From the NCBI RefSeq assembly GCF_003971065.1, contig NZ_RYDV01000001.1, positions 124,001 to 188,000 on the forward strand: a DNA stretch of 64,000 nt. Direction: 5' to 3'. Shown piece by piece: positions 55,025-63,589 of the stretch. Numbering within the stretch: the first letter of the stretch is position 1; every line of letters starts with the position of its first letter. The position numbers and the translations under genes are program-made. A model generated the notes under the pieces. The model was given only the letters and a program-made list of their open reading frames with translations. It did not search any database and was not told the DNA's origin. Source of the DNA: Candidimonas sp. SYP-B2681. GTDB lineage: Bacteria > Pseudomonadota > Gammaproteobacteria > Burkholderiales > Burkholderiaceae_B.

Positions 55025-55401
55025 AAGCTATCCCTAAGAAGGCAGTGTCTGCCATGGATGAATACCGGACAAGCGCATGGCGAGCCGTGATGAGCATGCA
55101 GTTTTCCTTATTAGTATTGCGCCAACAAGTCGCTAGTCGGCATAGGCCGTTCGTTTTTGCTAGTCCAAAGTACGGCCATCCGAACGACGGAATGGTGTGC
55201 TATTTCGCCCAACCCTGTTTGGGGAATGGCAATTGTTGACCACCGAACCTTGCGCGCCTGTAATCATTACCTTTTTATGACAATCATCAGGGTTATCCCT
55301 AGAGTTATGCACATAAAGTGTGGATAACTCCGTGCTGTGGATAACAGCGCGAGCGCTCGATTTTGTACACTAGCTTCCGCCACCGATTTTTTATTTGAGC
55401 C
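55025..55401. other. Intergenic region with DnaA-box cluster
   Basis: 377 bases without a supported gene between the small minus-strand protein and the ParB-domain gene. The last third holds the DnaA-box-like cluster listed separately. Confidence 0.5.
55293..55344. promoter_or_regulatory. Cluster of DnaA-box-like sequences
   Basis: Two perfect TTATCCACA boxes on the minus strand (55319-55327 and 55336-55344) are preceded by TTATGCACA (55305-55313) and TTATCCCTA (55293-55301) on the plus strand. TTATCCACA is the strongest E. coli DnaA box. The cluster lies 58 bases upstream of a ParB-domain gene. Confidence 0.7.
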
Positions 55402-56217
55402 ATGAGCATCACTATTAACGAAGACCTTCGCGCGTACATCGATCCGCTGACTGACGATGAGGCAACTGCGTTGGAGCGTAGTCTGTTGTCCGAGGGCTGC
55501 CGCGATGCGCTCGTGTTGTGGGGTGATGTTCTGGTAGACGGCCACAATCGCTACGCGATTTGCCAGAAGCATGGGATCCCGTTCAAGACGGTGCAAAATC
55601 CGACCTTCAAATCTATGGACGATGTGCATTTATGGATGATTGACAATCATTTAGGGCGCCGCAGTGTCTCGGATTTTCAGCGCGGAGTGCTGGCGCTGCG
55701 CAAGAAGGAGATCGTCGCGGCGCGCTTGGCGGAGGCCCGCGCGCGCCAATCACAGGCCGAAATCGCCGGAGCTGAAGCGCCGCCGCAGGCCGACGAACCA
55801 CCGTGGACCCGTGAATCGGTCGCGCGTGCGGCACGGGTCAGCAGCGCAACCTTAGGCCAGATCGAAAAAATCCAAAAGACCGCGGCGCCCGAGCTCGTTG
55901 GGGCCGTAAAATCGGGCGTGATTTCGATTAACGCGGCCGCCGCCGTTGCTTCGCTACCTAGCGAAAAGCAGGTGGCCGCCGTGGCCGGCGGCAAGAAAGA
56001 GCTGCGTCAGGCGGCGAGGGAAGTACGAGAGTCCCGCTTGCCCCCCAAGCCCACAGTGGAAGCCTTACCCAGCGATGCAACACCGGATCAAATCACGATT
56101 CACCGTTTGACTCAGGCGCTGACGGAACTAACGGAAGAGCGCGATCGGCTTAAAACCAAAGTGCAGCACTTGACCATCGCGTTGGCCGAAGCCCGGGCGC
56201 AGAGCGCAGGGCAATAA
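55402..56217 (+). CDS. ParB/Srx N-terminal-domain protein, plasmid-partition type
   Basis: 271 residues. The N-terminal ParB-like fold (about 5-95) includes VLVDGHNRYAICQKHGIPFK, in which GHNR-A corresponds to the nucleotide-binding G-HR motif of ParB/sulfiredoxin proteins. A helix-turn-helix-like middle (ESVARAARVSSATLGQIEKI, about 137-165) and a C-terminal coiled coil (about 225-268) follow. Such proteins are often labelled plasmid replication/partition-related even on chromosomes. The DnaA-box cluster upstream fits a replication-linked role or control. Confidence 0.78.
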   Translation: MSITINEDLRAYIDPLTDDEATALERSLLSEGCRDALVLWGDVLVDGHNRYAICQKHGIPFKTVQNPTFKSMDDVHLWMIDNHLGRRSVSDFQRGVLALRKKEIVAARLAEARARQSQAEIAGAEAPPQADEPPWTRESVARAARVSSATLGQIEKIQKTAAPELVGAVKSGVISINAAAAVASLPSEKQVAAVAGGKKELRQAAREVRESRLPPKPTVEALPSDATPDQITIHRLTQALTELTEERDRLKTKVQHLTIALAEARAQSAGQ

Positions 56218-56292
56218 GGGGCGTCAGTCTTCGCGCGGCAGTGCCAGAAAGAGTAGACTTGCGCCTTCCATTCAAGTATCGAGATAGTGTTC

Positions 56293-56667
56293 ATGTTTAT
56301 AAAAGCCGTGCGTGTGGGTTTGGGTCAACTGATTTTGCTGGGCGACGCGATGAGTCGTCCGCGTCCGCAACGGCGTTCCGCAGAAGGGCAGGCCGCGGTC
56401 ATCAAACAAGCCGCTGGTTTATCGCTATACCAGTTTCATGCCTGCCCCTTTTGCGTCAAGACTCGCCGTACCTTGCATCGGCTGAATGTGCCAGTGACCT
56501 TGCACGATGCGAAAAACGACCCCGTGCAACGCGAGCGTTTACTGGCCGGCGGCGGCAAGGTCAAAGTGCCGTGCCTGCTGATTCAGGAAGATGGCAAATC
56601 GCGATGGCTGTACGAGTCGAAAGCGATCATCGCTTATCTGGAACAACGCTTCGCCGGCATCGTCTGA
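56293..56667 (+). CDS. Glutaredoxin-like thioredoxin-fold protein
   Basis: 124 residues. A glutaredoxin domain has the redox site CPFC (in YQFHACPFCVKTRRTLHRLN) and the cis-proline segment KVKVPCLLI. An N-terminal hydrophobic stretch (VGLGQLILLGDAM) could be a membrane anchor or a signal. GST-N-like ending (YESKAIIAYLEQRF). A GTG 6 bases earlier is an alternative start. Confidence 0.82.
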   Translation: MFIKAVRVGLGQLILLGDAMSRPRPQRRSAEGQAAVIKQAAGLSLYQFHACPFCVKTRRTLHRLNVPVTLHDAKNDPVQRERLLAGGGKVKVPCLLIQEDGKSRWLYESKAIIAYLEQRFAGIV

Positions 56668-56673
56668 TTCAGC

Positions 56674-56943
56674 CTATCGGCGCGGGGCCTTATTTTGCTT
56701 GGCCCAGTAGGTGGACTCTTCTGCGTAGCACGTGATTTCCATTTCCGCAGTCTTGTCCTGCATATAGGCCTGCGCGTCTGCAATGGCCTGGTTGTACACG
56801 TTGGGCCCGACTTCCTGAAGAATGAACTTTAAGAACAGTTTTGCACGAAGGTCGCCCAGATCTTCGTCTTCTTCTTGTTTCCAGTAACGGCGCAGCGACC
56901 CGATTAATTGGTCTTCGACTTCTTTCCTAAGCTTGATTTCCAT
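56674..56943 (-). CDS. DUF2164-family protein
   Basis: 89 residues from the ATG of MEIKLRKEVEDQLIGSLRRY, which has AAAGGA 4 bases upstream; the frame upstream of it is not protein-like. The sequence AKLFLKFILQEVGPNVYNQA is typical of the DUF2164 family, a small helical protein of unknown role. It is convergent with the glutaredoxin gene. Confidence 0.82.
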   Translation of the reverse strand: MEIKLRKEVEDQLIGSLRRYWKQEEDEDLGDLRAKLFLKFILQEVGPNVYNQAIADAQAYMQDKTAEMEITCYAEESTYWAKQNKAPRR

Positions 56944-57125
56944 TTTTCCTTTGAGACTGTGCTGGGTTGTCGCCCATGATAACAAGGTCACAGGTACAAA
57001 GAACAAGGCGGTGCGTGGCATCAATACCCTGCAGGTATCATTGCCGACCCAATCTATATTAGACCCGGGGTCAGTCAAAACCTATACTCGAGAGGTCCGA
57101 TTAACTAGTGTAGAGCCGAGCCACG

Positions 57126-58244
57126 ATGCAACCCACCATAGTAGACGTCACCACCCATATTCTTGATATTCCGACCATTAGGCCCCACAAAATGTCGGTC
57201 GCGACGATGCAAAACCAGACCATCGTGTTGGTCCGGATCAAAACCTCGGACGGCATCGAGGGTATCGGCGAAGCCACCACGATAGGTGGGCTTAACTATG
57301 GCGGCGAAAGCCCCGAAAGCATCAAGACCAATATCGACGCGTATTTTGCACCGCTGATTATGGGCCAACCGGGCGACAACCCCGCGGCGCTACGGGTTCG
57401 GATCGACAAGGCCATCAAGGCCAATCATTTCGCCAAGAGCGCGATTGAAACTGCCATTTATGATGGTTGTGCAAAACGCCTGGGTGTTCCGCTTAGCACC
57501 TTGTTTGGCGGTGCGGTGCATGAAGAAATCAGCGTGGCCTGGACGCTGGCCAGTGGCGATACCGACAAGGACATTGCCGAGGCGCTGCAGATGCTCGAAG
57601 CACGCCGCCACAACATTTTCAAGCTGAAGGTGGGCATGCGCCCGCTCAAAGACGACTTGCGCCATATCGCGGCGATCAAGGCTGCGGTGGGCGACGAGAT
57701 CAGTGTGCGTATCGACGTGAACCAGGGGTGGTCCGAAACGCAGGCCTTGCAGATGTTGCGTCCATTGGCCGATATTGGTGTCGAACTGGTCGAGCAGCCC
57801 ATTCACGAGAAGAACCTTCCCGGCATGGCGCGTTTAACGGGGCTTGGCATTTTGCCTATTATGGCCGACGAAGCGCTCAAGGGCAGGGAAGACGGGTTCG
57901 CGCTGGCATCGAACAAGTGCGCTGACGTGTTCGCGATCAAGATCGAACAAGCGGGAGGCCTGCAAGGCGCGCGCGATTTGATCGGCATCGCCCAGGCCGC
58001 TGATATTGCCCTATATGGTGGGACAATGCTTGAAGGGTCGATCTCTACTGTCGCGGCGGCACATCTGTTTGCCACGGTGAACAAGTTGGAGTGGGGAACC
58101 GAGATGTTTGGTCCGCTATTGCTCCAGGACGACATTCTTGTCGAGCGCCTGGACTATCGTGACTTCGCGCTGAAGCTGCCCAAGGGACCGGGGCTGGGCA
58201 TAACGCTGGATGAAGAAAAAGTAAGGCGTTACACCCGAAAGTAG
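57126..58244 (+). CDS. catB: Muconate cycloisomerase (CatB)
   Basis: Converts cis,cis-muconate to muconolactone in the catechol branch of the 3-oxoadipate pathway. The 372-residue enolase-superfamily protein has Lys166 and Lys168 (FKLKVG), metal ligands Asp197 (DVNQGW), Glu223 (VEQP) and Asp248 (MADEA), and Lys272, each one residue before the Pseudomonas numbering. It is convergent with pcaD-catC, which encode the next two steps in reverse order. Confidence 0.95.
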   Translation: MQPTIVDVTTHILDIPTIRPHKMSVATMQNQTIVLVRIKTSDGIEGIGEATTIGGLNYGGESPESIKTNIDAYFAPLIMGQPGDNPAALRVRIDKAIKANHFAKSAIETAIYDGCAKRLGVPLSTLFGGAVHEEISVAWTLASGDTDKDIAEALQMLEARRHNIFKLKVGMRPLKDDLRHIAAIKAAVGDEISVRIDVNQGWSETQALQMLRPLADIGVELVEQPIHEKNLPGMARLTGLGILPIMADEALKGREDGFALASNKCADVFAIKIEQAGGLQGARDLIGIAQAADIALYGGTMLEGSISTVAAAHLFATVNKLEWGTEMFGPLLLQDDILVERLDYRDFALKLPKGPGLGITLDEEKVRRYTRK

Positions 58245-58267
58245 TAACGCCCTAATCTGCTAGAAAC

Positions 58268-58298
58268 AAGGCCTTTGCGGCAAAACCGCTTAGGCCTT
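58268..58298. terminator. Bidirectional terminator between catB and pcaD
   Basis: AAGGCCT / AGGCCTT arms with an inner CGG / CCG stem, flanked by A-rich and T-rich tracts. It overlaps the pcaD stop codon. Confidence 0.6.
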
Positions 58299-59079
58299 AA
58301 TTTTGGGTCAAAAAGTCGCTGATCGCCACGTTGAATGCGTCGTTGGCTTCGATGTTCGACAAATGAGACGCAGGTAGATCAACCCGCTGCGCACCAGTGA
58401 TACGCTGGGCCATGAAGTCGGCGTCCGCTGGCGTGGTGACCGGATCATGTAGTCCGGCGACAACCAGTGTAGGTACGGATATGGACGCGATCTGCTCACG
58501 GAAGTCGGCGTACGCGAGCGCATCGCAACAAGAGGCATAGCCTTCCGCATCAGTCTGGCGCAGTTCGCTGAGCATCGCGTCGACCATGTCTTTTTGGTCA
58601 GTCGCGAAGTCGTTGGTAAACCAGCGCGGGATAGTGCCGTCGGCCACCGGCCCCATTCCCTGTGACCTGACAAGGGCAGCCCGATCAAGCCAACCCTCGG
58701 GTGTTCCGATGCGAGCCGCCGTATTGCAAACGATGAGCTTATCGATACGCTGGGGCGCGTTCACGCCCAGCCATTGCCCGATCAGGCCGCCCATCGAGAT
58801 ACCGCAGAACGACGCCTGTTTAATGCCAAGGGTATCAAGCAGCTGGACTACGTCGTTCCCCAACTGGTCCATGGCGTACGGGCCGTTATTCTTGACCGAT
58901 AGTCCATGGCCACGGGTGTCGTAGGTCAATACCCGGAAGCGGCCACGCAATGCATCGACTTGGCCCGCCCACATGGCTTGCGTCGTGCCCAGAGAGTTCG
59001 ATAAAACCACAACGGGCGCGCTGTCAGGGCCGTTGAGGGTGTAATGGAAGTCTTCGTTGTTAATGCGTGCAACGCTCAT
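58297..59079 (-). CDS. pcaD: 3-oxoadipate enol-lactonase (PcaD)
   Basis: Hydrolyses 3-oxoadipate enol-lactone to 3-oxoadipate. The 260-residue alpha/beta hydrolase has the nucleophile elbow GISMGG (Ser95), the oxyanion-side block VVVLSNSLGTTQAMWAGQVD and a C-terminal His (LPASHLSNIE). Length matches PcaD. It is transcribed behind catC with a 27-base gap. Confidence 0.92.
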   Translation of the reverse strand: MSVARINNEDFHYTLNGPDSAPVVVLSNSLGTTQAMWAGQVDALRGRFRVLTYDTRGHGLSVKNNGPYAMDQLGNDVVQLLDTLGIKQASFCGISMGGLIGQWLGVNAPQRIDKLIVCNTAARIGTPEGWLDRAALVRSQGMGPVADGTIPRWFTNDFATDQKDMVDAMLSELRQTDAEGYASCCDALAYADFREQIASISVPTLVVAGLHDPVTTPADADFMAQRITGAQRVDLPASHLSNIEANDAFNVAISDFLTQN

Positions 59080-59106
59080 GGGGATACGGTCTCCGATGGG
59101 TTTGAT

Positions 59107-59382
59107 TTAAATGGCAGACGGGTGGCGGCACAGTGCCGTTACCTTGATATCCATGTAGGGGAACAGCGGCAGACCGCTTAACAAGGTGTGCAGTTCGTCG
59201 TTGCTTTCTACGTCGAAGATGCTGATGTTCTTGTATTCGCCAACGATGCGCCAGATATGCGCCCACTTGCCGGAACGCTGAAGGTCTTGCGAATACTGTT
59301 TTTCTTTCGCCTTGATCTCGTTAGCCGTTTCGGTGGGTAAGTCCGAAGGAATATTGACGTTCATTTCGACCATGAAAAGCAT
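59107..59382 (-). CDS. catC: Muconolactone delta-isomerase (CatC)
   Basis: Isomerises muconolactone to 3-oxoadipate enol-lactone. The 91-residue product has the family sequence MLFMVEMNVNIPSDLPTETA, the conserved GKWAHIWRIVGEYKNISIFD and the ending LSGLPLFPYMDIKVTALCRH. It lies between the pcaD and tctC-type genes on the minus strand. Confidence 0.95.
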   Translation of the reverse strand: MLFMVEMNVNIPSDLPTETANEIKAKEKQYSQDLQRSGKWAHIWRIVGEYKNISIFDVESNDELHTLLSGLPLFPYMDIKVTALCRHPSAI

Positions 59383-59422
59383 ATTGAAAATCCTGAAAAA
59401 GTTAATCCGTAGATAAGAAAAG

Positions 59423-59450
59423 CCGGCATACTCTTTTATAAGTATGCCGG
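59423..59450 (-). terminator. Terminator between the TctC gene and catC
   Basis: 10-bp stem (CCGGCATACT / AGTATGCCGG) with an 8-base loop, followed on the minus strand by CTTTTCTT. It lies between the end of the TctC gene and the start of catC, so catC-pcaD may rely on read-through or their own promoter. Confidence 0.72.
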
Positions 59451-59505
59451 GAATCTATAGCGATGCCAACGCGGGGTCGGCTAGGGTAAGAAGACCGAGT
59501 CGCAC

Positions 59506-60528
59506 TTAGTTAGGCGTAATTCCGGTTTCCTTGATGATCTTGGACCACTTGGCCGTTTCGTCGGCCAGATAGGTTTTAAGTTCTTCCGGCGTGCTTCCGA
59601 TGGGTTCTGCACCAATGCCAGCGAAAATAGTCTGCACTTTCTCGGACTTCATCGCTTTCAACATCGAGGCATTCAGCTTGGCAATGATCTCGGGAGGAGT
59701 CCCGGCTGGCGCAAAGGTAGCGAACCATGGGGTCAGATCGTAGCCTTCGAGGCCGCTTTCTGCCACCGTGGGCACATCGGGCATAGACGACGAACGCTTG
59801 GTGGTCGTAATGGCCAGAGCCTTAAGCTTGCCGGCATCGATTTGTGGTTTGGCCGAGGTGATGCTGTCAAACATATAGTCTACTTGCCCACCCAATAGGT
59901 CGGATATCGCCGGGCCGCTGCCTTTGTACGGAACGTGCAGCATGTCGAGCTTGCCCATATAGGTGAACAGAGCACCCGCCAGGTGGATCGAGGTACCCAC
60001 GCCTGCCGACGCATACGTGTACTCACCCGGCTTTGCCTTGGCTTGTGTTATGACGTCCTGCATGGAGTTGACGTCCTTGCGGGCGGCTTGCGTAACCAGA
60101 ATGTTAGGAACGGCGGCCAATAGCGAGATCGGCTCGAAATCCTTGATGGGGTCGTAATACAGCGACTTGTACAATGAGGGATTTACTGCCATGCCGTTGG
60201 CAACGATCATGATCGTATAGCCATCGGGCTTGGCCTTCGCCACATACGAGGCGCCGATATTGCCGCCCGCGCCAGACTTGTTTTCGACCACGATACTTTG
60301 GCCAAGGTCTTGGCTCATGGTTTCGCCCAACACCCGTGCAATGGTGTCCATTGCGCCGCCCGGAGGGAAGGGCACGACCCAGTTAATGGGGCGGTCAGGA
60401 TAGGTTTGTGCTTGCGCTGCGGTGGCGCCAAGCGCCAGGACCGATGCTGCTGCTACCGAGAACACCGCTTTCGCGATGCCGGCGCGCGCGCCACGTGTAA
60501 ACGGCGAGCGAGTGTGAATCTTTTCCAA
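59506..60528 (-). CDS. Tripartite tricarboxylate-type (Bug/TctC) binding protein
   Basis: 340-residue periplasmic solute receptor of the Bug family, greatly expanded in Bordetella and relatives. The start is set at TTG 60528, because AAGGAG lies exactly 6 bases upstream; the ATG at 60561 has no ribosome site. The signal peptide (AVFSVAAASVLALGATAAQA, then Q) is followed by Bug motifs YPDRPINWVVPFPPGGAMDT and GAGGNIGASYVAKAKPDGYT. The neighbours suggest an aromatic acid or muconate-like ligand (inference). No TctA/TctB lies nearby. Confidence 0.9.
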   Translation of the reverse strand: MEKIHTRSPFTRGARAGIAKAVFSVAAASVLALGATAAQAQTYPDRPINWVVPFPPGGAMDTIARVLGETMSQDLGQSIVVENKSGAGGNIGASYVAKAKPDGYTIMIVANGMAVNPSLYKSLYYDPIKDFEPISLLAAVPNILVTQAARKDVNSMQDVITQAKAKPGEYTYASAGVGTSIHLAGALFTYMGKLDMLHVPYKGSGPAISDLLGGQVDYMFDSITSAKPQIDAGKLKALAITTTKRSSSMPDVPTVAESGLEGYDLTPWFATFAPAGTPPEIIAKLNASMLKAMKSEKVQTIFAGIGAEPIGSTPEELKTYLADETAKWSKIIKETGITPN

Positions 60529-60617
60529 TGCGATCTCCTTTTCGAATAGGTACGTCGCCATTTAGGACGCGTATAGCTGGATTATCCTTGTTGTGACAGA
60601 GGCATGTCTAAGACTAT

Positions 60618-60633
60618 ATTGGTCGCCAACAAT
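60618..60633. promoter_or_regulatory. LysR-type T-N11-A operator candidate
   Basis: The dyad ATTG-N8-CAAT contains the inner inverted repeat TTGG-TCG-CCAA, and a T-N11-A match. It lies 18 bases before the regulator's GTG, in the space shared with the divergent TctC gene. Confidence 0.5.
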
Positions 60634-60650
60634 ACTTTTTAGGTATCAAC

Positions 60651-61550
60651 GTGGAACTTCGCCAGATCCGATATTTCCGGCAGGTAGCGATCGAGCTTAG
60701 CTTTACGCGCGCCGCCCGGTCGCTGCATATGGCACAGCCGCCCCTTAGCCGTCAGATCAAACTGCTTGAAGAAGAACTAGGGGTCGACCTGTTCGACCGG
60801 GTAGGTCGCGGCATACGCCTGACCGACGCAGGCCGTTATTTTCTGGATCAAACGGAAAATTTGACCCAAAAACTAGGGGAAGTCATCAAGGCCACGCAAC
60901 GTATCGGTCGCAAGGACAAACGCTGGTTCGGCCTTGGCTTCGTACCTTCGACCCTCTATGGCTTTATGCCACAATACATTTCACGACTCCGCGAACTGGA
61001 CGATCAAGTCGATATTGGGCTTATTGAAATGACGACGGTGCAGCAGTTCGACGCCTTAAAGACAGGTCGGATCGATCTGGGCGTTGGCCGCATCACCTTG
61101 CACGATAACGAAATTGAGCGCCTTATTTTGCGCGACGAACGTATCGCCGTGGCACTGCCCGTGAACCATCCGCTGTCGGGCCGCGCTATTCTCGCCTTGA
61201 AAGACATCGTGCCCGAGCCGCTGATTCTCTATCCCGCTCGGCCACGTCCCAGCTACGCCGACCACCTGCTGGATCTGTTCAGGAATAAAGGACACAACCC
61301 GAACGTGGTTCAGGAGGTCAACGAGCTGCAAACCGCAATCGGCCTTGTGGCCGCCGGTGTAGGGGTCGCGTTAGTACCGGAATCGGTAAGGAACTTGCAT
61401 CGGGACGACGTCGCTTACGTCGCCCTGGACGAACCCGGCTTCACCTCGCCCATTATGCTCAGCTGGCGCAAGAACGACGAATCCCTGTTCTTGAAGGCAG
61501 TGGTGAAACTGGCCCGGACGATGGCATCAAATATAAAAGCGCCGGACTGA
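60651..61550 (+). CDS. LysR-family regulator, CatR/BenM-like
   Basis: 299 residues from GTG. The N-terminal winged helix-turn-helix (MELRQIRYFRQVAIELSFTR, AQPPLSRQIKLLEEELGVDL) and the effector domain resemble CatM/BenM, with LILYPARPRPSYADHLLDLF and ELQTAIGLVAAGVGVALVPE in the expected places. Such regulators respond to cis,cis-muconate. It is divergent from the TctC-catC-pcaD genes, which it probably activates. Confidence 0.9.
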   Translation: MELRQIRYFRQVAIELSFTRAARSLHMAQPPLSRQIKLLEEELGVDLFDRVGRGIRLTDAGRYFLDQTENLTQKLGEVIKATQRIGRKDKRWFGLGFVPSTLYGFMPQYISRLRELDDQVDIGLIEMTTVQQFDALKTGRIDLGVGRITLHDNEIERLILRDERIAVALPVNHPLSGRAILALKDIVPEPLILYPARPRPSYADHLLDLFRNKGHNPNVVQEVNELQTAIGLVAAGVGVALVPESVRNLHRDDVAYVALDEPGFTSPIMLSWRKNDESLFLKAVVKLARTMASNIKAPD

Positions 61551-61559
61551 CCGGCGCTT
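61537..61559. terminator. Terminator at the end of the LysR gene
   Basis: 9-bp stem AAGCGCCGG / CCGGCGCTT with ACTGA loop, overlapping the stop codon. It lies between convergent genes. Confidence 0.65.
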
Positions 61560-61585
61560 GAACATAATTGACGACTGTTGTGCGG

Positions 61586-61807
61586 TTAGGCGCGCGCGGG
61601 ATAGCTTTCCCGCTGCATGGACTGAGCCGCAAGAAAAATTGCGGTGCCAATTGCCAGCATCACCCACGACGCCGTAAAGATGGATACCGCCCCCAGCGCG
61701 ATTGCTGCAACGGAACCGATGAAAAGAGAACGACTACGCGGGCCAAGAACGGCGCCGATGGCTGTGCCAACGAGGATGGCGGAGAGAACTTGAATGACGT
61801 ATTCCAT
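61586..61807 (-). CDS. Small two-helix membrane protein
   Basis: 73 residues (MEYVIQVLSAILVGTAIGAV and on) with two or three hydrophobic helices separated by a short basic loop (GPRSRS). I start at the internal ATG because the sequence before it in the frame is not protein-like. The family is unknown. Confidence 0.6.
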   Translation of the reverse strand: MEYVIQVLSAILVGTAIGAVLGPRSRSLFIGSVAAIALGAVSIFTASWVMLAIGTAIFLAAQSMQRESYPARA

Positions 61808-62103
61808 GGATGCCCCATTTTTGTTTTGTTTGAAGGCGCGGGCGGCACGGTGGCAGCCCGCGTCGTCGTCCATACCGGACCGCACGAGTGTATCATCGAC
61901 CGCCGCTGGGTGGGGTGGGGCGAACGGGTGCGCTTGCTGGGGGCGGGTGGGCGTCGTGGCTGGTAGGCAGATGATGCTCCTGACTTCGGGTTTTTGTCCT
62001 GGCGAACTTTCCGCTGCCTGACGCGCACAGTTACTGATTGCAATGCCCGGATATTGCACAACTAACTAGAATCGATAATACGCAAACCCCTAGCGAGAAC
62101 GAC

Positions 62104-62268
62104 ATGAAAATATTGCTACTAGCTTTAGTGTTGGCGCTATCTGGTTGTCAGGGCTATGGCGCAGGCGGCAGTACGTCGCAAAGCAGTGATAACGGCAATG
62201 GCGGCGGCGGATATTTCGAACAGGGCGGGCAGCGTGGCAGTGGATTCTGTTGGCCAGGAAGCTGTTGA
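62104..62268 (+). CDS. Small Gly-rich lipoprotein
   Basis: 54 residues. The signal (MKILLLALVLALSGC) ends in a lipobox (LSGC) and the mature part is Gly/Ser/Gln-rich, ending in a Cys pair region (FCWPGSC). It is probably an outer-membrane lipoprotein; its function is unknown. Confidence 0.6.
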   Translation: MKILLLALVLALSGCQGYGAGGSTSQSSDNGNGGGGYFEQGGQRGSGFCWPGSC

Positions 62269-62327
62269 AACATGTTCTGACATACGAATGTCCGGCTTGC
62301 TAGGTAGGAAACGACTCAGGTCAAGCT

Positions 62328-62981
62328 TTATCCGTTTGACCGTGCGGCATTAAAAACCGCCAATTGGGCGTCGAACGCCCGCCTGAAGGCGGGCCGCGTT
62401 TCGCCGCGGGCGACGTAGGCGGCGAGGTTTGGGTATTCGTCCAGCATGTCTGTTCCGTTTAGCCTGCGCAGCACCGTCACCATTAGCAGGTCGCCGGCGC
62501 TGAACGTGCCGTCGAGCCAGTCGGCATCGCCAAGCCGACCGGAGAGTTGATCCAGCCGGACACGGACGCGATCCTCAAGGATAGGCAGGCGCTGGTCGTA
62601 CCAAGTCTTACCGCCTTCCAAATACCGGGCCTGTTCGCGTTCAACAATTGGTGGCTCCATGGTATTAAGTGCGGCGAGCATCCAGGTAATCGCGCGCGCC
62701 CGGGCATTCCCATCGTCGGGCAAAAGACCGGCATGGCGCTCGGCGATATGAAACACGATCGCTCCCGACTCGAACAAAGCGAGATCACCTTCTTCATAAG
62801 TCGGAATCTGCCCGAACGGATGAAGGGCACGGTGCGCGGGTTCCTTCATCGCTTTGAACGAAACAAGACGAACGTTGTAAGGCTGGCCTGCTTCTTCTAG
62901 CGCCCAGCGGACGCGCATGTCACGCGCCTGACCCTTACCGCGGTCGGGCGACTGTTCAAACGCTGTGATGGTGGGAATCAT
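62328..62981 (-). CDS. Glutathione S-transferase family protein
   Basis: 217 residues with a thioredoxin-like N-terminal domain (about 1-85: WALEEAGQPYNVRLVSFKAM, FGQIPTYEEGDLALFESGAI). The cis-Pro in QIPTYE and the ESGAI glutathione-binding motif are clear. The C-terminal domain is all helical (FSAGDLLMVTVLRRLNGTDM). The physiological substrate is unknown. Confidence 0.9.
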   Translation of the reverse strand: MIPTITAFEQSPDRGKGQARDMRVRWALEEAGQPYNVRLVSFKAMKEPAHRALHPFGQIPTYEEGDLALFESGAIVFHIAERHAGLLPDDGNARARAITWMLAALNTMEPPIVEREQARYLEGGKTWYDQRLPILEDRVRVRLDQLSGRLGDADWLDGTFSAGDLLMVTVLRRLNGTDMLDEYPNLAAYVARGETRPAFRRAFDAQLAVFNAARSNG

Positions 62982-63098
62982 GGGAAGCCTCCGACTGACT
63001 ACATGGCACTATTGAGCGGCTTTGCAAACGCTAGGCATTTGTCAGCGATACCTAGACGCCCCCTAATCTGCTGACATCCGCTACATAAGGAGTCAGTC

Positions 63099-63365
63099 AT
63101 GGCATTCTTACTGATCAGACACAAAGTCAGGGACTTCAAGACCTGGAAGACCGGTTACGATGGTCACCAGCCAAAACGCAGCGAAGCAGGTCTTACCGAA
63201 AAATACCTGCTTCACAGCTCAGACGACGCCAACGAGGTTGTTATCCTTTTTGAAGCGCAGGATCTTGATCGAGCGAAAACGTTTGCAGCGTCTGCAGACC
63301 TGCGCGAGAAGATGCAAGAAGTAGGCGTGGTCGACAAGCCAGACATCTACTTCCTCGAGAGCTAA
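63099..63365 (+). CDS. Small ABM-like ferredoxin-fold protein
   Basis: 88 residues, MAFLLIRHKVRDFKTWKTGY onwards, with AAGGAG 6 bases upstream. The pattern (beta-hairpin with VRDFKTWK, later EVVILFEAQDLDRAKTFAAS) is like small dimeric alpha/beta-barrel (antibiotic biosynthesis monooxygenase-type) proteins. The function is not known. Confidence 0.72.
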   Translation: MAFLLIRHKVRDFKTWKTGYDGHQPKRSEAGLTEKYLLHSSDDANEVVILFEAQDLDRAKTFAASADLREKMQEVGVVDKPDIYFLES

Positions 63366-63391
63366 AGGACACCTGACAGCGAAATGCCTTA

Positions 63392-63431
63392 CCCTGCGCT
63401 GAAGCCGCCAGCCGGCGGCTTCAGCGCAGGG
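63392..63431. terminator. Perfect 18-bp hairpin between convergent genes
   Basis: CCCTGCGCTGAAGCCGCC, 4-base loop AGCC, then its exact complement. No T-run on either side. It lies 27 bases after the ABM-like gene and could act as a transcript end or be a repeat unit. Confidence 0.65.
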
Positions 63432-63589
63432 TGCCTGCTGAATCAGAAGCTGTGCTTCGGTCGCCGCCGGCCTTGCACGAAGCACGCGTCACGACCATTC
63501 ATCAGCGAGCAGCTGGGGTGTGGAAGATTGTCCATCACCACGCAGTACCAATGGCCGCGTTTTGCGGCCGTTGAATTCACAAGCAACGT

